A stretch of 7,457 nt of DNA from Gammaproteobacteria bacterium (GCA_004357505.1 SMWC01000033.1:1-7457), one strand, 5' to 3'; positions 1-5,549 are shown, counted from the first letter of the stretch. Translations and numbers: made by a program. Notes: generated from the letters alone by a model not told the origin.

Positions 1-130
1 CTATACGATCGTCGCGACGGATCCTGTCATGTTCACCGCGCCCGTTCGCCTGGAGCGCGCCTGGCGCTGGCAGCCCGGTACTGAGATGTACGAGTTCGAT
101 TGTGTCGCTGAGTGGGAGGATTCGGAATGA
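1..130 (+). CDS. C-terminal end of a secreted C-box family protein (5' end outside window)
   Basis: The frame starting at base 2 is open from the window edge to the TGA at 128-130 and encodes 42 residues. They read like the C-terminus of two other proteins in this window: a DP-x-x-FT-x-P motif, then a W-x-W-x-PG-x-E segment, then a Tyr-Glu-Phe-Asp-Cys motif. The matching pieces are DPETFTEP/PYEC in the 5644-6684 product and DPATFTEP/PYEC in the 6681-7457 product. The cysteine is probably one half of a conserved pair whose partner lies outside the window. The family has no function I can name. The stop codon overlaps the start of the next gene (ATGA), so the two were probably co-translated. 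Whether this protein carries a DUF6152 domain at its N-terminus, like the two right-hand relatives, cannot be seen. Confidence 0.8.
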   Translation, partial: YTIVATDPVMFTAPVRLERAWRWQPGTEMYEFDCVAEWEDSE

Positions 131-420
131 GAACGAGGTTCCCGTTCGTGGTGTTGGCCGCGTTAATCAGCCTGCCAGTGTTGGCGCACCACAACTACCG
201 GTTGCGATACGACTACGATGTAGCGATAACGCTCACTGGCATCATTACCAAATTCGACTGAAAGAATCCGCACGTCGAGCTCTACATGGACGCGGAAGAT
301 AAGAACGGCAACGTTACGAATTGGACCATGCCAACAGCTGCGATCTGCCAAGTTTCTAAGGCACGTCCGCTTTTGGCCCGAAGCAGTCGTTACGAAACGC
401 GCAAGACTCACTTTCAATAG
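127..420 (+). pseudogene. Broken DUF6152 family gene with in-frame TGA and degenerate 3' half
   Basis: The ATG at 127 overlaps the previous stop (ATGA). The reading starts with a good Sec signal peptide ending in PVLA, followed by His-His-Asn (residues 21-23), the usual mature start of DUF6152 proteins. After 44 codons it meets TGA at 259-261. Reading on in the same frame gives Lys-Asn-Pro-His-Val-Glu-Leu and then Asn-Trp-Thr-Met, clear DUF6152 motifs. The stop sits one codon before KNPH, where the paralogue at 1186-1620 has Trp-Ala-Asn-Pro-His and the one at 5644-6684 has Trp-Arg-Asn-Pro-His. The lost codon was therefore probably TGG. Beyond about base 335 the family's Lys-Pro-Gly-Asp segment cannot be found in this frame, and the frame stops at 418-420, well short of the roughly 130-150 residues of intact relatives. 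A 3' frameshift or deletion is therefore likely too. A sequencing error in the TGA is possible but would not restore the 3' end. Confidence 0.75.
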
Positions 421-423
421 GAG
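419..423 (+). promoter_or_regulatory. Ribosome binding site for the 434-880 gene
   Basis: An AGGAG lies 10 bases before the ATG at 434 and overlaps the TAG that ends the broken upstream frame. This supports 434 as the start and suggests the gene is read from the same transcript as the pseudogene. Confidence 0.5.
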
Positions 424-433
424 TGATGTTCCG

Positions 434-880
434 ATGAATTTCAAACTGACAATAATTACTCTGTGTTCCTTAATGGTTACAGGGTATGCGTTTGCTCATC
501 ACTCTTTTGCTCCCTACGACATCCGTAATCCTATTGAGATAACGGGTGTTACTGAAGACTTTGTATACAGACGCCCCCACCCCATGCTGACCTTTTTGGA
601 TGATGAAAACGTGGAGTGGGAAATAGAGGTGCCTTTAAGGTTCTGGGACCAAGCCGGTATCGCTCAAGACGCCATCAAACCTGGCGATGAGCTCATAGTG
701 CTTGGATGGCCCGCTCGTGATGGGTCTCCAGAGATGGCGATGAGCGGTTTTGAACTAAATGGAACGTACTACAACGTACACGAAGAAGTAGGCCAAAGAT
801 CTGGCAATGAAGCCGCCGATGCCATAGAGAGAGGCGAATCGGTTGAATCCGTGCTGGAACGATATTCCGAATCAGAATAA
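434..880 (+). CDS. DUF6152 family exported protein
   Basis: This 148-residue protein begins with a Sec signal peptide (basic Lys4, hydrophobic core to about residue 18) ending in Tyr-Ala-Phe-Ala. It is followed directly by His-His-Ser-Phe (22-25), so the predicted mature N-terminus is histidine. The body has the DUF6152 pattern: ITGVTEDF (36-43), an Arg-Pro-His motif (47-49) where other copies have Asn-Pro-His, W-E-I-E (62-65), Lys-Pro-Gly-Asp-Glu (82-86) and an Ala-Arg-Asp-Gly loop (94-97). DUF6152 is a small periplasmic beta-rich family of unknown function. After about residue 115 comes a Glu/Ser-rich, probably helical tail that the other copies lack. By hand count on five lines (481-780) GC is about 50%, against near 60% or more in sampled lines of the 1667-2563 gene, which suggests a different history. 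It is the last gene of the left plus-strand set and may be the functional survivor beside the broken copy. Confidence 0.85.
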   Translation: MNFKLTIITLCSLMVTGYAFAHHSFAPYDIRNPIEITGVTEDFVYRRPHPMLTFLDDENVEWEIEVPLRFWDQAGIAQDAIKPGDELIVLGWPARDGSPEMAMSGFELNGTYYNVHEEVGQRSGNEAADAIERGESVESVLERYSESE

Positions 881-894
881 GAATCTCGCATTGT

Positions 895-963
895 CTGTCG
901 TTGGACCGACCTTGGCCGTTAACGGATGACCGCTTATGGCCGAAAGCGGCCGTTGGTTGACAG
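895..963. repeat. Dense inverted-repeat cluster, possible dispersed intergenic element
   Basis: Within 69 bases there are four overlapping dyads. An outer CTGTC (895-899) pairs with GACAG (959-963). CCGTTAACGG (916-925) is a perfect 10-base palindrome. CCGCTT (930-935) pairs with AAGCGG (944-949). GGCCG (938-942) pairs with CGGCC (947-951), extendable to 936-953 with one wobble pair. The last two use the same bases and exclude each other. GGCCGTT also occurs twice directly (914-920, 948-954). The block starts 15 bases after the stop of the 434-880 gene. It may act as a terminator or 3'-end stabiliser, but no U-run follows, so a REP-like dispersed repeat is the alternative. Confidence 0.4.
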
Positions 964-1057
964 TTAGTATTCACGCCGAAACTAGTCGACGAAATAGATT
1001 AGTAATCCCTTTGCAACTCTATTAAACACGTCCGAGCTCACTTTTTTTCTTATTATC

Positions 1058-1083
1058 GGCGTCAAGGTCACGCCTTCGGTTTT
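1058..1083 (+). terminator. Weak candidate terminator for the left plus-strand set
   Basis: GGCGT (1058-1062) can pair with ACGCC (1070-1074) around a 7-base loop. It is followed by TTCGG and a short T-run (1080-1083) on the plus strand. The stem is only five pairs, the T-run is separated from it, and the position is almost 180 bases after the nearest stop, so this is tentative. Confidence 0.2.
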
Positions 1084-1185
1084 AAACGGACTCAAGATCA
1101 TCGGAAAAGCATAGTCCGGCTGGCAGTATTCGCAAGAGTCCTTGGCTCTTCCGCCTGCGGCCGTGTCGTATACAAAGATGGATCG

Positions 1186-1620
1186 CTAGTCGGTAGGCGC
1201 GCCCGACAAATGGTATTCGTTCCCTGTTGCTCCGGTTCGGTCCTGGGTTGCGTCCAATGTCCTGCCGTCGGCGAGTTCCACGCGCAGTATCCGCCCGACC
1301 AGATTGCCATTGTTAGCCTGTCGCACAGTAACGGTAATCTCATCTCCAGGTTTCAAGTCGTTCTTCCTCCAGCCGGCGTCGATCATATTCGCGGGAGCCT
1401 GGGTTTCCGCAACCCACTGTACAACTACGCCGCTGTCGGTCTGCACGTCGAACTTCAAAAGACAATGCGGGTTGGCCCAGTACCATTCGGTTACCGTGCC
1501 GTTGAGGGTGAGAGTCTTCCCGTTCGCGAAAGCAGCCACGCTGTGGTGCGCAGACGCCGGAACTGTAACGATCAACGCACCAAGAGACAGGGACACAAGG
1601 ATGACAGTCTTGCTTTTCAC
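1186..1620 (-). CDS. DUF6152 family exported protein (GTG start)
   Basis: This 144-residue protein has a clear signal peptide (Lys2, Lys4, then a long hydrophobic core) ending in Pro-Ala-Ser-Ala, followed by His-His-Ser-Val (25-28). The DUF6152 hallmarks are all present: LNGTVTEWYW (39-48), Asn-Pro-His (50-52), Val-Gln-Trp-Val-Ala-Glu (67-72), Gly-Trp (83-84) and Leu-Lys-Pro-Gly-Asp-Glu-Ile-Thr-Val (89-97), then an Asp-Gly-Arg hairpin near 118-120. It is the most canonical copy here. The start is GTG, chosen because a perfect GGAGGT sits five bases before it. The gene lies 46 bases after the stop of the 1667-2563 gene on the same strand, so the two are probably one operon, a C-box protein followed by its DUF6152 partner. 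The family has no known activity; the role is inferred to be periplasmic. Confidence 0.9.
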   Translation of the reverse strand: MKSKTVILVSLSLGALIVTVPASAHHSVAAFANGKTLTLNGTVTEWYWANPHCLLKFDVQTDSGVVVQWVAETQAPANMIDAGWRKNDLKPGDEITVTVRQANNGNLVGRILRVELADGRTLDATQDRTGATGNEYHLSGAPTD

Positions 1621-1625
1621 GGGCG

Positions 1626-1631
1626 ACCTCC
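1626..1631 (-). promoter_or_regulatory. Consensus Shine-Dalgarno fixing the GTG start at 1620
   Basis: The minus strand reads GGAGGT five bases before GTG at 1618-1620. It is the strongest ribosome binding site in the window and decides the non-ATG start. Confidence 0.7.
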
Positions 1632-1666
1632 GTCTGGCCTCAAGACTCCCCTAGATAGAGAGCCAG

Positions 1667-2563
1667 CTACTTGGAGTCGTTCTCGACGCCGCTGGCGGCG
1701 TTGCCGAACGAATCGTAATAATATTGCATTTCCACCGGCGAGCAGTACATCTCCACGATATCCGTATGGGGATCCGCCAACTTGAACAGGATCTTCATGG
1801 TCATCCACGGTTCAGTGTAAACCTTCGGGTCGTCGATCGTCTCCGTCCACTCCATGTGGTCGCTGTCCACACGGCGGAACACTTCTTCCACAGTGACCGC
1901 GTCGCTGATCGGCCGACCCGTCGAATCGAGCCATACTCTGTCTTCCGGCATCATCCCCACCGTCCGGACGACCAACGTGTAATCGTCGATCCACTCGCCA
2001 ACCGAGTACCCATACCACTTTGACGCCTTATAAGTTCCGCCGGCGAGTACGCCCCCGTCAACCATCTCGGGAAGCTCTCGCCCGTCGACCCAGATCGAGC
2101 GCGACCGATTGTCGTATTGATACAGGATGACGAGCTTATACGGGTTCTGAAAGAACTGCGTCATCCTGACGTTGTAGTGATTCACGCGCGGGAATCCCAG
2201 CGGCTCGCACTTGTTCCTCGGATCATTGTGAAATGCCGGGAGAACGGCGTCGACGCCCTCCAGCGGCCTATGACTCTGGTACAGTTCGAGCCCATAAGGC
2301 GTGTAAGGCAACGCGTGTTCCGGCTTGCCATCGTTTGGCATGGCCTGCACGCCAAAGGCCTGGATTCCACCCCCCGGCCCGCTGGCAGGCGTCCACATTC
2401 CCGAAAGGTCACGACGTGGAGCAGGTCCCGGTTTCGGGCTGTCATCAGCCGCTGCAGGCTGCTGCCCGCTTTGGGCATGTGTACCAGGCGAGAATACCAA
2501 GACTGACAATGCCGCGATCACCACCATCATCGCGGTAGGCGGGAACAGAATACGCTTGGCCAT
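1667..2563 (-). CDS. Secreted C-box family protein of unknown function
   Basis: The 298-residue product has a signal peptide of about 30 residues (Lys3-Arg4, hydrophobic 12-25, ending Thr-His-Ala). A Pro-rich linker follows, then Asp-Leu-Ser-Gly-Met-Trp (52-57), a segment I associate with a large uncharacterised family of exported bacterial proteins. The domain shares a backbone with the proteins at 5644-6684 and 6681-7457: Asn-Asp-Pro-x3-Cys-x-Pro-x-Gly-x-Pro (113-125), Gly-Tyr-Ser-Val-Gly-x-Trp (185-191), Asp-Pro-x-x-Tyr-Thr-Glu-Pro (245-252) and Glu-Met-Tyr-Cys (271-274). Cys119 and Cys274 are its only cysteines and match the conserved pair, so a disulfide is likely. An upstream in-frame TTG at 2584 is less likely than ATG at 2563, which has AGGGGG five bases before it. 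No catalytic motif is recognised; a binding or structural role is possible. It precedes a DUF6152 gene in the probable operon. Confidence 0.85.
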   Translation of the reverse strand: MAKRILFPPTAMMVVIAALSVLVFSPGTHAQSGQQPAAADDSPKPGPAPRRDLSGMWTPASGPGGGIQAFGVQAMPNDGKPEHALPYTPYGLELYQSHRPLEGVDAVLPAFHNDPRNKCEPLGFPRVNHYNVRMTQFFQNPYKLVILYQYDNRSRSIWVDGRELPEMVDGGVLAGGTYKASKWYGYSVGEWIDDYTLVVRTVGMMPEDRVWLDSTGRPISDAVTVEEVFRRVDSDHMEWTETIDDPKVYTEPWMTMKILFKLADPHTDIVEMYCSPVEMQYYYDSFGNAASGVENDSK

Positions 2564-2568
2564 CGGAT

Positions 2569-2574
2569 CCCCCT
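2569..2574 (-). promoter_or_regulatory. Ribosome binding site fixing the ATG at 2563
   Basis: The minus strand reads AGGGGG five bases before ATG at 2561-2563. The in-frame TTG seven codons upstream, at 2584, has no comparable site. Confidence 0.5.
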
Positions 2575-2677
2575 CTGTCTTCAAATTAGCCCCATTCTAC
2601 TTCCAGCGCAGATGACAGGCGAGGAAACTGAAGTCTTATTACCGGGCCGAGTAGCCGGGATTGCCGACTGGTGAGGA

Positions 2678-2698
2678 CGCCGAATCGCGCTGTCGGCG
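2678..2698 (-). terminator. Hairpin just after the small lipoprotein gene, weak terminator candidate
   Basis: CGCCGA (2678-2683) pairs with TCGGCG (2693-2698) around a 9-base loop, five bases past the stop of the 2704-2943 gene in its direction of reading. No U-run follows, so it may instead slow RNA decay or partly attenuate reading into the 1667-2563 gene. Confidence 0.25.
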
Positions 2699-2703
2699 CC
2701 AGC

Positions 2704-2943
2704 CTACCGGTTTCCGGAATCTTCGAGCGCCGCTTCGAGTCTGTCTTTGCGGTCTAGCTGCAACTGCTCAACGCTTCTGGCACGATCCATCGCTTCCGCC
2801 ATCGATCCGAAGGTCGAATCACGCAGGGCTTGCTGCTTTTCGGCCTCGGTCTTTCTGACGTCCCGGCTGCTCTCGCTGGGGCCGCACCCGCTGGAAATGC
2901 CGAGCAGCATCACGGCCATCGAAAGTGCGAGTGTCTTTCTCAT
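2704..2943 (-). CDS. Small helical lipoprotein of unknown function
   Basis: The 79-residue product starts Met-Arg-Lys with a hydrophobic stretch to residue 16, then Ile-Ser-Ser-Gly-Cys (16-20). This fits a lipoprotein signal with Cys20 as the lipidated residue, although Ser at -3 is not the usual Leu. The mature part is about 59 residues, highly charged, without further cysteines. From about Lys31 to Glu74 it should form a long helix rich in Glu, Arg, Lys and Ala, broken near Asp-Ser-Thr-Phe-Gly (42-46). A short AGGG lies nine bases before the ATG. It sits between the RidA-like lipoprotein gene (119 bases upstream) and the C-box gene (140 bases downstream), all on the minus strand. I do not recognise a named family. 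A small outer-membrane-anchored partner of the neighbouring exported proteins is possible but speculative. Confidence 0.7.
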   Translation of the reverse strand: MRKTLALSMAVMLLGISSGCGPSESSRDVRKTEAEKQQALRDSTFGSMAEAMDRARSVEQLQLDRKDRLEAALEDSGNR

Positions 2944-3062
2944 TGTTCACGTCCCTGTAGTGGAAACCTGCGCAACAGTCCCTACTCCCGGGGCTAATCT
3001 ACTCCTCAAAGTTGCGACCGACTTTGACGTCCGTCACCATTCCGGCACTCCAGGGCGCCGCC

Positions 3063-3590
3063 TCAATCGGACAAAACCGCCACGGCTTCGACCTCTAGAA
3101 TGAAGCGTGGGTCGGTCGCCAACCGGACAATCTCCACCGAAGTACTCGCCGGGCGATGATCATCGCCCCAATAGCGATTCATCACGACGTTAATCGCATC
3201 CTGATTGTTGGCAACGTCGACGATGAACCGGGTAACCTGGATGATATCGCTGAGTTGTCCGCCGGCCGCCTCGAGCGTCGTCTTTAGCCGCTCCATGACC
3301 CTGATGGTCTGGGCTTCGGCACTGAAGTCGAGATGATCAAACTCGGCCGGCACATGTGGGTGACTGTGAGGAACCGGCGCCCCGGTCGTGCCAGACAAGA
3401 ACAGAATGCTGCCCGAACGCACTCTGATCGCGGAAGTGAAAGGCATGTTGGCACCTGACGCGGGTTCGGTACCCGGCAAATGGATGTACTCATACGGCTG
3501 ACTCGACCTCTGACAGCCCGCAATCATCACCAACGCGGCCCCGGCCAAGAGACGGGCACGACAGCCATTACCTTGTGCAAATAAATCCAT
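3063..3590 (-). CDS. RidA-fold (YjgF/UK114) family lipoprotein lacking the catalytic arginine
   Basis: The 175-residue product has a lipoprotein signal: Arg11 and Arg13, a hydrophobic run, then Met-Ile-Ala-Gly-Cys with Cys26 as lipid anchor. Gln follows the Cys, which in Escherichia coli would favour the outer membrane. Residues about 53-174 are a Rid domain: LFLSGTTG (63-70), a Thr-Leu-Glu-Ala-Ala-Gly-Gly helix end (105-111), Val-Thr-Arg-Phe-Ile-Val-Asp (119-125) and the C-terminal signature ending Leu-Glu-Val-Glu-Ala-Val-Ala-Val (165-172). Classical RidA, a cytosolic enamine/imine deaminase of about 130 residues, has Pro-Ala-Arg there; this protein has Pro-Ala-Ser-Thr-Ser (147-151), so Ser149 replaces the substrate-binding arginine (Arg105 in E. 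coli). A His-Ser-His-Pro-His loop lies at 75-79. ATG at 3590 is preferred over GTG at 3599 because AGGAG sits eight bases before the ATG and overlaps the GTG. Deaminase activity is unlikely; ligand binding is more probable. Confidence 0.85.
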   Translation of the reverse strand: MDLFAQGNGCRARLLAGAALVMIAGCQRSSQPYEYIHLPGTEPASGANMPFTSAIRVRSGSILFLSGTTGAPVPHSHPHVPAEFDHLDFSAEAQTIRVMERLKTTLEAAGGQLSDIIQVTRFIVDVANNQDAINVVMNRYWGDDHRPASTSVEIVRLATDPRFILEVEAVAVLSD

Positions 3591-3851
3591 GATGAACACT
3601 CCTGCAGTGAAAAAAGGTGAGTCTCAAAAGTTGCCGAAACGCTCCCCGAGCGGGCATGCCCAAGGCTCACTTCGCGCAGCGCTGAACGTCAGTTTGATGC
3701 CAAATATAGCGACTCCGCCCCGCTTTCGTAAGCTCAAACTTAAGAGATGGAAACGAAAGTTGATGATATAGTGAACAAGTCGTAATGAATAAATGCCCGT
3801 GCTCGAAGTACCGGTGACACAGGGCTCCTACGCTAAAAACGGAGTTGGGGA
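3591..3851. promoter_or_regulatory. Divergent intergenic region between the RidA-like and sulfotransferase-like genes
   Basis: This is the only head-to-head spacer in the window, so promoters for both the minus-strand set and the 3852 gene should lie here. On the plus strand TATAGT at 3767-3772 resembles a -10 box, but no good -35 box lies at the right distance. Palindromic sequence is concentrated at 3641-3661: GCTC/GAGC around CCC, then GGGCATGCCC (3652-3661), a possible operator or 5'-leader hairpin for the RidA-like gene. A GGAG at 3841-3844, seven bases before ATG 3852, supports that start. No gene is seen in the spacer. Confidence 0.45.
3599..3603 (-). promoter_or_regulatory. Ribosome binding site fixing the ATG at 3590
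   Basis: The minus strand reads AGGAG eight bases before ATG at 3588-3590. Because it overlaps the in-frame GTG at 3597-3599, that GTG cannot be the start using this site. Confidence 0.55.
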
Positions 3852-5549
3852 ATGTCCATGGTTAAATCGGCTTGGTTAATATCCATTACTGTCGTTGCAG
3901 GTATTTCAGCGACGACCTGGAGTTATGAGGTATTTCAAGGACCGACCGAGCTCATACAATACGATCCCGCCAAGGCCTTCGAGGGCTATACGATGTTCGG
4001 TCCTCAATCGGATTTGAGCGTCTATCTCATCGATATGCACGGTCAGGTGGTTCATATGTGGCCCACGCCCCAGAACTGGCCGCGAGGAGTCTCCGCGACA
4101 CACGCTCGTCTGCTCGAAGACGGTACTTTGGAGAGAGGCAGCGGATCCCTGTTCCAAATCGTCTCATGGGACGGCGAGGTGATCTGGGAACATCGGGAGG
4201 AAAGACCCGGCATCACCGCACATCACGAGTTTCGAAATATCTGGAACCCGAAGCTCGATGCCCGGACGCTGATGTACGTGGCGTCGATGGAGCGGACTCA
4301 TGAGGAAGTCCTGGCGGTCGGTGCCGATCCTGCTGTCAGAGACAACTATGCGTCCGAACCCGACGGTCTCGTGGAAGTGGATATGGACGGCAACGTTATC
4401 TGGCAATGGAATATCAGCGACCATCTCGTCAACGATATCAACCCAGACCTTCCGAACTATGGAGTGATTAGCGAACACCCGGAAAGGATGGATCCCAATT
4501 TCGGCCACGGCGTGAACGGCAGCTTATTCGGCGACTGGATGCACACCAATAGCTTCGATTACAACCAAGTTCTCGACCAGGTGGTGATCAATAACTCGAC
4601 TTTTAGTGAATTCTATGTGATCGATCACGGCGCAACCTTCGTACCAGGAGATCCCGAACAAAGTATCGAACTGGCGGCGAGCAGCGCAGGCGATTTCATT
4701 TACCGTTGGGGTAACGCTTGCGTCTACGATTCGGGCGACTGCCCGTCGATGAGCGATGAAGGCTTGTCGAGCAGTAATGGACATCAGCAGATTTTCTTCT
4801 CCCACGATGTCCAGTGGATAGACGAACGGGAGTCGACCTCCATGAACGAGGAGCTTCCGGGCGCCGGCAATTTCCTGATCTTCAATAATGGTGCACGGAT
4901 GCCCGGAGCGACCTATTCATCGGTGTTGGAGATCGATCCCTACGACGGCTCTAGGGACGAAGGGCGCTATCTCCCGCAAACGGTTGCCGGTTTCGAGGTC
5001 ACGCGGCCGATCACGGGAGGCATGGGCGCAGCCCCACAGAATACCTCCAAGCAGATCGTGTGGAGCTTCTCGTCAACGTTACCGAACGCATTTTTTAGCT
5101 CGTACCTTGGTGGGGCGCAGCGGCTTCCGAACGGCAATACGTTGATCTGCTCGGGAGCTCAGGGCCACCTGTTCGAGGTCACTTCGGCAGGCGAGGTCGT
5201 GTGGGAATACGTCAATCCGGTTGGCAGACAAAGGCAAAGAGGCGGCGGTGGCGCTGCCGGAGCCGGAGGGCCTGGCGGACGTGGCGGATTCGGTGGACCC
5301 GGTGGACCCGGTGGACCCGGCGGACGTGGCGGACCACCTGGTGGATTCGGTGGGCCTGGCGGACCTGGCGGACCTGGGGCAGCTCCCACGGCCCGTGAGA
5401 TTATGAGTGACGACGTCGGTGATAGTTACAACGCAGTCTTTAAGTGCCAGCGCTACTCGCCCGACTATCCTGGTCTCCAGGGCAAGGACCTGACGCCGAT
5501 GGGCACGTTGACCGAAATATTTAACCGCCGTGCGGCGAACTCTGACTGA
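3852..5549 (+). CDS. Exported arylsulfotransferase-like (ASST family) beta-propeller protein
   Basis: The 565-residue protein has an N-terminal signal (Lys5, hydrophobic 8-19, cleavage probably near Ser24). It then shows repeated propeller-blade motifs: Gly-x-Val-Val-His-x-Trp (64-70), Asp-Gly-Glu-Val-Ile-Trp-Glu (106-112), Met-Asp-Gly-Asn-Val-Ile-Trp-Gln-Trp (178-186), and Arg-Leu-Pro-Asn-Gly-Asn-Thr-Leu-Ile then Gly-Glu-Val-Val-Trp-Glu-Tyr in the last blade. Family hallmarks are Asp-Trp-Met-His-Thr-Asn-Ser (His231), Ser-His-Asp-Val-Gln-Trp (His318) and Phe-Asn-Asn-Gly-Ala-Arg (Arg349). These resemble the His and Arg active-site segments of bacterial aryl-sulfate sulfotransferases, which move sulfate between phenolic compounds in the periplasm without PAPS. 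The residue carrying the transient sulfate cannot be assigned without alignment. Cys290 and Cys297 could form a short disulfide loop. A Gly/Pro-rich insert (464-509) interrupts the C-terminal end before the Phe-Lys-Cys-Gln-Arg-Tyr segment. The substrate is unknown. Confidence 0.88.
   Translation: MSMVKSAWLISITVVAGISATTWSYEVFQGPTELIQYDPAKAFEGYTMFGPQSDLSVYLIDMHGQVVHMWPTPQNWPRGVSATHARLLEDGTLERGSGSLFQIVSWDGEVIWEHREERPGITAHHEFRNIWNPKLDARTLMYVASMERTHEEVLAVGADPAVRDNYASEPDGLVEVDMDGNVIWQWNISDHLVNDINPDLPNYGVISEHPERMDPNFGHGVNGSLFGDWMHTNSFDYNQVLDQVVINNSTFSEFYVIDHGATFVPGDPEQSIELAASSAGDFIYRWGNACVYDSGDCPSMSDEGLSSSNGHQQIFFSHDVQWIDERESTSMNEELPGAGNFLIFNNGARMPGATYSSVLEIDPYDGSRDEGRYLPQTVAGFEVTRPITGGMGAAPQNTSKQIVWSFSSTLPNAFFSSYLGGAQRLPNGNTLICSGAQGHLFEVTSAGEVVWEYVNPVGRQRQRGGGGAAGAGGPGGRGGFGGPGGPGGPGGRGGPPGGFGGPGGPGGPGAAPTAREIMSDDVGDSYNAVFKCQRYSPDYPGLQGKDLTPMGTLTEIFNRRAANSD
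5241..5384 (+). repeat. Gly/Pro-rich collagen-like coding repeat with 9-bp units
   Basis: Inside the sulfotransferase-like gene, about 46 codons are almost only Gly, Pro, Ala, Arg and Phe. GGTGGACCC occurs three times in exact tandem (5292-5300, 5301-5309, 5310-5318), and GGCGGACCT twice (5358-5366, 5367-5375), with one-step variants around them. The period of nine bases is Gly-Gly-Pro, Gly-Gly-Arg or Gly-Gly-Phe. Flanking propeller sequence resumes in frame. Confidence 0.9.

Larger units (their letters stand above)
881..1185. other. Convergent intergenic region with hairpins, no gene seen
   Basis: These 305 bases lie between two genes that point at each other. I see no reading frame here with a credible start or signal. 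The region holds a cluster of inverted repeats near its left end (895-963), a short T-run at 1042-1048, a GGCGT/ACGCC hairpin at 1058-1074 and a CGGACT/AGTCCG inverted repeat (1087-1092 with 1113-1118, 20-base loop). Terminators for both flanking operons are expected here, but none has the full GC stem plus U-tract form. Confidence 0.6.

Noticed and set aside
259..261. TGA read as tryptophan or selenocysteine in the 127-420 frame
   Set aside because: The sulfotransferase-like gene, the left partial gene and other frames here end with TGA and use TGG for Trp, so the normal code applies. The conserved residue is Trp, not Cys/Sec, and the 3' half is degenerate as well.
163..444. Minus-strand open frame across the pseudogene
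   Set aside because: It has no family motif and overlaps a recognisable, though broken, DUF6152 frame and the start of the next gene on the other strand.
1210..1785. Long plus-strand open frame of 191 codons
   Set aside because: It lies opposite the DUF6152 and C-box genes on the minus strand, which have ribosome binding sites, signal peptides and family motifs; its own translation is Arg/Pro-rich and without pattern.
3589..3771. Plus-strand open frame of 60 codons in the divergent spacer
   Set aside because: It has no Shine-Dalgarno, is Lys/Arg/Pro-rich without motif, begins inside the RidA-like gene start, and ends at the possible -10 box of the next gene.
3767..3772. TATAGT as a firm sigma70 promoter for the sulfotransferase-like gene
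   Set aside because: No reasonable -35 hexamer is present 16-18 bases upstream, so I mention it only within the spacer entry.
5292..5375. CRISPR-like or satellite array
   Set aside because: The units are nine bases, contiguous and in frame with the protein; there are no spacers.
5159..5389. Pro-rich open frame on the minus strand opposite the Gly/Pro insert
   Set aside because: It is the mirror of the GGN-GGN-CCN repeat, has no ribosome binding site or signal, and lies within a well-supported gene on the plus strand.
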